Below, one piece after another: positions 1 to 5,439 of a stretch of DNA of 5,439 nt. The stretch comes from Odoribacter sp. (GTDB lineage Bacteria; Bacteroidota; Bacteroidia; Bacteroidales; Marinifilaceae): positions 1-5,439 of the forward strand of contig JAHHTT010000088.1 of the NCBI GenBank assembly GCA_020024465.1, read 5' to 3'. A program made the position numbers and the translations under genes. Below the pieces are notes generated by a model. That model was not told where the DNA came from and searched no databases. It saw only the letters and a program-made list of their open reading frames with translations. Position 1 is the stretch's first letter. Each line of letters begins with the position of its first letter.

Positions 1-120
1 TACCGAAGTCTGCTCTGCTTTTTTCTTTTTCTTCTTTCCAAAAATCTTATCTGCAGCAGGAGCATCCGCAAAAATCAAAATACCGCACAATAATAATGCT
101 ACACTTAAAAATTTTCTCAT
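1..120 (-). CDS. Exported protein, N-terminal fragment; possible DUF5117/DUF5118-type zinc-dependent metalloprotease
   Basis: Only the first 40 codons are in the window; the gene runs off the left edge. It starts with ATG at 118-120. The visible protein begins MRKFLSVALLLCGILIFADA, a typical signal peptide: two basic residues, a hydrophobic core over about residues 4-18, and plausible signal peptidase I sites after ADA (residue 20) or PAA (residue 23). A Cys at residue 12 sits inside the core without a good lipobox, so I do not call a lipoprotein. The mature start is DKIFGKKKKKKAEQ, with six consecutive lysines at residues 29-34. From memory, a signal peptide followed at once by a lysine run is common at the start of large Bacteroidota metalloproteases with DUF5117, DUF5118 and DUF4953 regions, which are often found near SusC/SusD pairs. 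No catalytic motif is visible, so the family is inference. The gene lies 33 bases after the upstream lipoprotein gene and is probably co-transcribed. A short AGGA sits 3 bases before the ATG, too close to be an optimal ribosome site. The coding start itself is secure; the function is not. Confidence 0.7.
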   Translation of the reverse strand, partial: MRKFLSVALLLCGILIFADAPAADKIFGKKKKKKAEQTSV

Positions 121-153
121 AAATCCTATCGTTTAATTTAATTTATATTCAAA

Positions 154-1062
154 TCAATTGGTACCATATCCTATATTCCGATAATCAATGCCTATCTCTG
201 TCAAAGCTCCAACCAATATATCGTATGCTTTTTTAAACTTTTCATGCTTGCAGGCTTTAGCAATAATCTCCTCTGAACTACTATATAAAAATTCTATATA
301 ATCTTCCAAATATCCTGCCCTTGAAGCTGCAAACTGATATCCTACTTTCACCATACCCCACGAGCCGTCCGGCTTTTGCCCATACTTTTCATAAACTTTT
401 CCACTAGCATATCCTAACTTCCAGAAATTTTCATCCGTCCATTCCTCATTGGTTTCATAGCTGAAATTCTTATAATATTCATCATCTGTCGAATAAAGGT
501 AAAAATCTTCATCCACTTTCCAGCCTTTATATTTTGCCATATATTCTGCAAGGAATTTATAATTCCATTTTCGGGATAAAGCGATTTTATCCTCTTCGCT
601 CTTATTCAGCATTTCTTCATTCACCAAGAATGAGATATGGAATTCAGTCAGATAAATATTACGGTAATCATTGCTGTTTCCTGTATAACGCACCGTATCG
701 GCAAGCAGAATTTTATAAGGGAAGTAATCCTTGATAATCTTTTCGCTGTAACCGTTTAAAAACATCTTTTTGAAAAAATCCAATGCAGCTGACAAATGCT
801 CCTGACTTTGTTCTGGAGCTGTTAATGACAATAGATGTTTCGTCTGAAAATTAAACAGATAATCCGCAGTGTCTGGATCTGTTATCAATAATTTACCGTA
901 ATCATAATAATACTGAGAAACAAATTTAAATATCGGATCTGTTGATGTCGTATCATAAGCACGTCTATACGAATCTTCCTCCGCATGAATCGAATCCTCA
1001 TTATAGCAACCAATTAACAAAATGCCTGAAAATAAGGCAAATAATAAAAAATATTTTCCCAT
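154..1062 (-). CDS. Tyrosine-rich lipoprotein, likely degenerate relative of SusC/D-associated zinc metallohydrolase lipoproteins
   Basis: This encodes a complete lipoprotein of 302 residues ending in TGA. I start it at the ATG at 1060-1062; an in-frame TTG at 1069-1071 adds only three residues and is less likely. The signal peptide ends in lipobox LIGC, with the lipidated Cys at residue 19. Acidic residues follow (YNED), which hints at surface export as in Bacteroidota lipoprotein export signals. The layout resembles the putative zinc-binding metallopeptidase lipoproteins (TIGR04549 / Peptidase_Mx1 type) encoded next to SusC/SusD pairs: a helical N-terminal part, then DYFPYKILLADTV (residues 112-124), then a C-terminal part with YQFAASRAGYLEDYIEFL (residues 242-259), which recalls the family's ExDFxE-like segment. 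No HExxH motif exists anywhere in the protein; the matching place may be NYKFLAEY (residues 167-174). About 33 tyrosines (11%) are present. It lies 16 bases downstream of the susD-like stop, so it is probably translated from the same transcript. The family placement is from recalled sequence patterns, and it could instead be an unrelated ligand-binding lipoprotein. Confidence 0.85.
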   Translation of the reverse strand: MGKYFLLFALFSGILLIGCYNEDSIHAEEDSYRRAYDTTSTDPIFKFVSQYYYDYGKLLITDPDTADYLFNFQTKHLLSLTAPEQSQEHLSAALDFFKKMFLNGYSEKIIKDYFPYKILLADTVRYTGNSNDYRNIYLTEFHISFLVNEEMLNKSEEDKIALSRKWNYKFLAEYMAKYKGWKVDEDFYLYSTDDEYYKNFSYETNEEWTDENFWKLGYASGKVYEKYGQKPDGSWGMVKVGYQFAASRAGYLEDYIEFLYSSSEEIIAKACKHEKFKKAYDILVGALTEIGIDYRNIGYGTN

Positions 1063-1078
1063 AATCGTCAATATCTAT

Positions 1079-2530
1079 TTATTTAACAATAGTCTCCACT
1101 CTTTCCGGACGTTTTATATCTGGATTGATTCTCTGAACATCCAAAGGTAAAGGCAGAACGTAATTGGGACTTTCTGCTTCCAATACAAAAGTTCGGATAC
1201 TTTGACTATCATGCAAGTCTGGATAGACATGTTCTAAAGACAATCTCCAGCGCCGGACATCAAACCAACGTATATCCTCGAAGCAAAATTCAATCCGCTT
1301 CTCCCTTCTCAAAATATTAGTTGCTTCCTCTATATTTTTTGCTTCCAAGGTTGCATTTCCTGTCGGAGCAATTCTCTCCTTATACACTTTCATCAAATCA
1401 GTTAAAGCCAAATCCTTCTGATTGGTATTCAGATAAGCTTCCGCACGATTGAAATACACTTCTTCAATCCGGTAGTTCATACCGAAACAACTGGAATAAT
1501 TAGCATCAAATTTATGCACCTCTGTCCCATCATAATTCCAAAAAGTATAGGATTTCCCTCGAATATCATCCGGATTCTGCTTTGCCAATGCCATTAAATC
1601 TGGAGCCACACAATATCTTCCTATACTATAACCAGAAACTGTAAATCCAGGAAGAGCATTACGCTCCCACCAGGTAAACAACAGATTACCTCCATCGCGC
1701 GAAAGAATCGGATGTTCCCAAACCCAATCATCACTGTTTTTCTTCAAACGTTCATAATTCATCACAGCTTTGGACGTTTCCTTCAATAAATCATTACAAA
1801 CGGTAATCACATCATCATAGCGTTTTTGTTCCAAATAAATACGCGACAAGAAAAGACGTACAACATCTGCATTAGGACGGAAAATAGTATTTTTCTGTTC
1901 TCCCTTCGCCAAATTATCCAATGCATGCAATAAATCTGTTTCAATCAATTCATAATTAGTTGCCAGATTTGCCCGGCTATAAAAATGGTCTTTAATAGAC
2001 GTTTCTTGATTTACAGGCACCCCCAGCGCAGTTTGAGCCTGTTCTGTGCTATACCAAGGTTCTCCATACATATTCACCAAATACCAGTATGTCATTGCCC
2101 TGACAGCCTGTACCTCTCCCAATAAACGATATTTTACCCCCTCTATATCATCTTCAAATTCACTTACATTTTTTTCAATCATGTTGCTTGTCAGAATTTT
2201 GTTATACAAAAATTCCCAAGCCGGATCAATCACCTCGTCACCATTCGGTTTTATCTGTGGTTCTTTTGCCCAATTATACCAGTTCAAATACTCCTCACGG
2301 GCATCACTCTCTGAACCTTTTACTACACATCCCATATCATCTGACATCAACAAGATATTATAGCAAGAGTTATCTGCAGACTTGGCAATCAGTTCTCCAA
2401 ACACTAATTCGCTATATTCATCCAACGTCGATGGAATCACCTTATCCTTATCTTTGTAATCTAGGAAATTACTACAAGAACTAAGCACAAACAGCAACGG
2501 CACAATATATCTTCTTACTTTCATAATCAT
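1079..2530 (-). CDS. RagB/SusD family nutrient-uptake outer-membrane lipoprotein
   Basis: This is the surface-exposed, ligand-binding lid that pairs with the SusC-type channel encoded just upstream. It has 483 residues, within the usual range for SusD proteins. The N-terminus is a lipoprotein signal with lipobox LSSC and the acylated Cys at residue 19, followed by SNFLDYKDKDKVIPSTLDEY, a common opening in this family. SusD-type helical (TPR-like) segments are visible at about 133-160 (GEVQAVRAMTYWYLVNMYGE), 219-250 (ADVVRLFLSRIYLEQKRYDD) and 355-385 (EVYFNRAEAYL). Near the C-terminus come RREKRIEFCFEDIRWFDVRRW (residues 408-428) and YVLPLPLDVQRINPDIKRPE (457-476), which are typical SusD endings. 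ATG codons at 2528-2530 and 2522-2524 (MIMK) are both possible starts; the second gives the more usual basic signal-peptide beginning. The gap to the susC-like stop is 6 or 12 AT-rich bases with no Shine-Dalgarno site. No truncation or frameshift is seen. The substrate cannot be told from sequence. Confidence 0.96.
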   Translation of the reverse strand: MIMKVRRYIVPLLFVLSSCSNFLDYKDKDKVIPSTLDEYSELVFGELIAKSADNSCYNILLMSDDMGCVVKGSESDAREEYLNWYNWAKEPQIKPNGDEVIDPAWEFLYNKILTSNMIEKNVSEFEDDIEGVKYRLLGEVQAVRAMTYWYLVNMYGEPWYSTEQAQTALGVPVNQETSIKDHFYSRANLATNYELIETDLLHALDNLAKGEQKNTIFRPNADVVRLFLSRIYLEQKRYDDVITVCNDLLKETSKAVMNYERLKKNSDDWVWEHPILSRDGGNLLFTWWERNALPGFTVSGYSIGRYCVAPDLMALAKQNPDDIRGKSYTFWNYDGTEVHKFDANYSSCFGMNYRIEEVYFNRAEAYLNTNQKDLALTDLMKVYKERIAPTGNATLEAKNIEEATNILRREKRIEFCFEDIRWFDVRRWRLSLEHVYPDLHDSQSIRTFVLEAESPNYVLPLPLDVQRINPDIKRPERVETIVK

Positions 2531-2536
2531 ATTTAT

Positions 2537-5439
2537 TTAGAAAGTTACATTTAACATTAAAGAGTAAGACTGTTGAGGAGGGATAGTGCCCGACCCTAAA
2601 GTCACCTGCTCTGGATCACGCCCTTTCAAATCCTTGGATTTAATCACAAACGGATTGGATACGCCCAAACTGAGGGAAACACCTTTCAAATAGAGTTTTT
2701 TCAAAATATCTTCGGGCAATGAATAAGAGAGGGTAATTGCCGTACAACGCATAAAATTGCCGGAAACCACACGCAAATCACTGTCATTATACATCTGCCA
2801 ATAATTATCTGCCACCATATAGTTGGCATTCATAATCGTCCCTTTATTGTCCGGATTCATCGTGCTCATGGTCAACAACTGGTCACTCAAACGCGGAATG
2901 GCTGTATATTTTTCATCACCCAATTTCTGCCAACGATTCACAAATTCACTACTCATATTCTGTGCCGGATAGGGCAACTTCAAATTATCATCATCATACA
3001 GATCATTCAAACGAATTTTATTTCCTAAAGATAAAGAAAAACGGGTGTTCAAAGAAAAACGTTTATACCGGAAAGACATAGACAATCCGCCTGTAAAATC
3101 AGCTTCCCGTCTGCCGCTATATTTCAAGACAGAAGCCAATGCCTCTTCTTTGGTCGAAATAATGACATTACCATCTTTATCATAATCCTTTGTCCCTTTA
3201 AAAGTCGGTTGTCCATCAGTATTCAAGCCTGCAAACTGATATGAGTAAAAAGAATTCAACGCACGACCGTTCTTGATGATAGTACCGTTCAAATAGTCGT
3301 TGTAAGTCACAGTTCTCTCAGCTGCGTTGGCTATACTATTTTTATTCTTACTTGTATTGAAACCTAGATTCCATTCAAAATTTTCTGTTCTTACTGGAGT
3401 CAATGAAAATGCCAGATCCCATCCCTTGTTTGTCAGGTCTCCGCCATTAATCGTAACCATTTTAGCTCCATTGGTCGATTCTATTTCTACAGTCATTAAC
3501 TGATCCTTACTCTTTTTGTAATAATATTCGAAACTCCCGGACAACACACCATTGAAAAAATCAAAATCAATACCTGCATTCAATGAATTGGTCTTTTCCC
3601 ATTTCAAATCCCGATTAGGCAACTGAGATACAATTGCTTTATATTCTTCAGAGCTACTGTGCAAAGAACCTAATCCGATAATCAAATTAGGATTATGTGC
3701 GTCAGTCACATTGGCCTGAATACCATAAGAAGCCCGAATACTTAAATTTGACAATATATTGGAAAGTGAGTACATAAAATTCTCATCCGTAATATTCCAT
3801 CGCCCCGAAAATGACCAGATAGGCAAAAATCGAGCCGCTTCGCCTAATTTATTTGAACCGTCACCGCGTATATTAGCACTAATAATATACTTTCCACGGT
3901 ATCCGTATGATAATGTACCATAATAAGATATAAAATTAGTCGTATTATCAGTAACTAAAGGTTTTAGAGCCTGCATTGCAGAAGAGGCCTCTTCCCAATC
4001 CACTAAGTTTTCGAGAGTCACAAACTTTTTCCCACGTCCAGGCAAGTATCCCCACTCCTCATTATCATATCCTTTATAACGAGAGCTAGAAGCTTCAAAA
4101 CCAGCAGAACAAGAAATGCTATGTACCTCATTAAACATTTTATTCATATTCAATGAAAAACGAACTAAAAAAGAATCATTTGTATCCTCTCCGGTTTTCA
4201 ATATACCACCAAAAGGAATCTGGCTCACTTGTTTTCTGTAATTAGATTCCTGGGATTCTGTAAAACCACTTCTGTCATATCCATAAGGCAATCCTCTGTA
4301 AGTACTCACATAATAGGAACGTTCGTCATACCAGGTTTCCGAATTAGTAGCACTGGTACTATAAGACAACAAAGTATTTGCATTCAACCAAGAAGTAATC
4401 TTATAATCCAGATTAACACGAGCATTAATATCCCGGATACTCTGTTCTATACCAGAATAATCCAATTCGTTCAAGATATTGTAATTCAACACCGGATTAT
4501 GAATAGAAGAAGGGATGCCCAATAAAGATGAAACCTCCCTGTATCCATAGAAAGCATACGAACCATCCGCATTAAAGGCCGGAATTGTCCGGGAAGTACT
4601 ATAAGCATAGTTATTCAAATCCACGGTCGGACGGTCTGTCGTATTGATTCCTGCAGAAAGACTCACCTCTGCCCGTAAACGCTTTGATAAATTAAAGCCT
4701 AAATTCGACATAAAGCTGAAACGCTCTCCTTCCTCCTGCAATTGCGAACCTTGCTGATTCGAGTAGCCGGCAGAAAAGTAGTAATTCATTCGCTTTGAAC
4801 CTCCTGAAACAGACAATGTATAAGATTGGCTGAAAGAATTGCGAAATAAAATATCATACCAATCCGTATTCAACTCTTTTATAGCTTTCACCTCCTTATT
4901 AAATTGGTCCATAGTTATTTTACCGTTCCATAAGCGGTTCAAAGCTCCTTCATATCCCACATCATCAGGAGAAAATCCGGTAAATTGCAATCCCCGATTG
5001 TGAATTTCTTCTGACACTTCTATTCTTTCCTTGGAATTCATCCGCTCTTGATTTTTATAACTTGGACGCTGCATAAAACTCATAGAAGTACTGAAGCGTA
5101 CGGCAGGTGCTCCTTGCTTTCCACGTTTTGTCGTAATCACAATCACGCCATTCGCAGCTTTTGAACCATATAAAGCAGTAGCAGAAGCATCCTTCAATAC
5201 GTCAATACGATCAATATCTTCCGGATTCAGACCAGAAATAGCATTACCAATCAAATTCACCTTATCCATACTGTTCAACTCTGTTGCATCCAGCGGTACC
5301 GGATCTGACAGGACCACACCATCTACTACCCATACCGGCTCGCGATTACCGATAATAGTAGATGAACCGCGGATACGGATCTTTGGAGCAGCTCCCACCG
5401 TAGAGGTCATCTGCATAACCGACATACCCGGCACCTTTC
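2537..5439 (-). CDS. SusC/RagA family TonB-linked outer-membrane transporter, 5'-truncated by window edge
   Basis: This is a TonB-dependent outer-membrane channel that imports oligosaccharides or peptides captured by its SusD partner. About 967 codons are visible, ending in TAA; the frame stays open to the right edge, so the true start lies outside. Family SusC proteins are usually about 1000-1150 residues, so the signal peptide, the N-terminal extension and any TonB box are missing. The visible part begins at the TonB plug (KVPGMSVMQ, then PKIRIRGSS and VWVVDGVVLSDP at about residues 34-45). The SusC/RagA signature follows at about 69-105: LNPEDIDRIDVLKDASA and ALYGSKAANGVIVITTKRG. The rest, from about residue 110, is the predicted beta-barrel with many alternating aromatic strands such as YTLSVSGGSKRMNYYFSAGY and NMYFS-like repeats of Tyr/Ser/Gly. 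It ends in SLMLNVTF, with the terminal Phe expected for BAM-dependent barrel insertion. A GTG at 5432-5434 is an internal Val, not a start. The susD-like gene begins 6-12 bases after the stop. No frameshift is seen, and the substrate is unknown. Confidence 0.97.
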   Translation of the reverse strand, partial: KVPGMSVMQMTSTVGAAPKIRIRGSSTIIGNREPVWVVDGVVLSDPVPLDATELNSMDKVNLIGNAISGLNPEDIDRIDVLKDASATALYGSKAANGVIVITTKRGKQGAPAVRFSTSMSFMQRPSYKNQERMNSKERIEVSEEIHNRGLQFTGFSPDDVGYEGALNRLWNGKITMDQFNKEVKAIKELNTDWYDILFRNSFSQSYTLSVSGGSKRMNYYFSAGYSNQQGSQLQEEGERFSFMSNLGFNLSKRLRAEVSLSAGINTTDRPTVDLNNYAYSTSRTIPAFNADGSYAFYGYREVSSLLGIPSSIHNPVLNYNILNELDYSGIEQSIRDINARVNLDYKITSWLNANTLLSYSTSATNSETWYDERSYYVSTYRGLPYGYDRSGFTESQESNYRKQVSQIPFGGILKTGEDTNDSFLVRFSLNMNKMFNEVHSISCSAGFEASSSRYKGYDNEEWGYLPGRGKKFVTLENLVDWEEASSAMQALKPLVTDNTTNFISYYGTLSYGYRGKYIISANIRGDGSNKLGEAARFLPIWSFSGRWNITDENFMYSLSNILSNLSIRASYGIQANVTDAHNPNLIIGLGSLHSSSEEYKAIVSQLPNRDLKWEKTNSLNAGIDFDFFNGVLSGSFEYYYKKSKDQLMTVEIESTNGAKMVTINGGDLTNKGWDLAFSLTPVRTENFEWNLGFNTSKNKNSIANAAERTVTYNDYLNGTIIKNGRALNSFYSYQFAGLNTDGQPTFKGTKDYDKDGNVIISTKEEALASVLKYSGRREADFTGGLSMSFRYKRFSLNTRFSLSLGNKIRLNDLYDDDNLKLPYPAQNMSSEFVNRWQKLGDEKYTAIPRLSDQLLTMSTMNPDNKGTIMNANYMVADNYWQMYNDSDLRVVSGNFMRCTAITLSYSLPEDILKKLYLKGVSLSLGVSNPFVIKSKDLKGRDPEQVTLGSGTIPPQQSYSLMLNVTF

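Noticed and set aside
121..153. Possible promoter or terminator in the 33-base gap before the last gene
   Set aside because: The gap is AT-rich but has no hairpin with a T-run and no convincing Bacteroides -33/-7 promoter pair; it reads as an intra-operon spacer.
534..734. Plus-strand open frame of 66 codons opposite the lipoprotein gene
   Set aside because: It lies wholly inside a well-supported minus-strand gene, has no recognisable domain or signal, and looks like an antisense shadow.
2046..2484. Two overlapping plus-strand open frames (2046-2363 and 2188-2484) opposite the susD-like gene
   Set aside because: Both are antisense to a clear SusD-family coding region, overlap each other in different frames and show no protein-family features.
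2531..2536. Possible regulatory hairpin between the susC-like and susD-like genes
   Set aside because: The gap is only 6-12 bases of simple AT-rich sequence, too short for a structured element.
4229..4525. Plus-strand open frame of 98 codons opposite the susC-like gene
   Set aside because: It is antisense to the beta-barrel part of the transporter, with no recognisable product.
5432..5434. GTG as a possible start of the susC-like gene
   Set aside because: The frame stays open to the window edge, and this codon is the Val of the conserved GKVPGM plug region, so it is internal.

Overview
The window looks like part of a Bacteroidota (most likely Bacteroides or a close relative) chromosome. The evidence is a moderately AT-rich sequence, an adjacent SusC/SusD-type outer-membrane pair, lipoproteins with short lipoboxes, and gene starts preceded by AT-rich DNA rather than clear Shine-Dalgarno sites. 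Every supported gene lies on the minus strand, so transcription runs from high to low coordinates.

In transcription order: (1) 2537-5439 is a SusC/RagA-family TonB-dependent outer-membrane transporter. Its 5' end is cut by the right edge of the window, so the signal peptide, the N-terminal extension and the beginning of the plug are missing. (2) 1079-2530 is its SusD/RagB-family surface lipoprotein partner, complete. (3) 154-1062 is a complete, tyrosine-rich lipoprotein of about 302 residues. I read it as a diverged relative of the SusC/D-associated putative zinc metallohydrolase lipoproteins that lacks the HExxH zinc motif. (4) 1-120 is the first 40 codons of a secreted protein with a signal peptide followed by a lysine-rich stretch. 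This start resembles the large DUF5117/DUF5118-type zinc-dependent metalloproteases of Bacteroidota, but too little is visible to be sure.

The spacers are 6-12, 16 and 33 bases, with no terminator-like hairpin between genes, so the four genes are probably one operon. The promoter would lie beyond the right edge and the operon continues past the left edge. The expected working model is a surface capture-and-import module: SusD lids the SusC channel, SusC imports the ligand with TonB energy, and the accessory lipoprotein and the downstream exported protein bind or process the substrate. No carbohydrate-active enzyme is visible and the neighbours resemble peptidase families, so a peptide or protein substrate (as for RagAB) is as plausible as a glycan. 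This is inference.

No RNA gene, mobile element, CRISPR array or long non-coding stretch is present. The most interesting point is the possible catalytically dead metallohydrolase-like lipoprotein encoded between the transporter pair and a probable protease.
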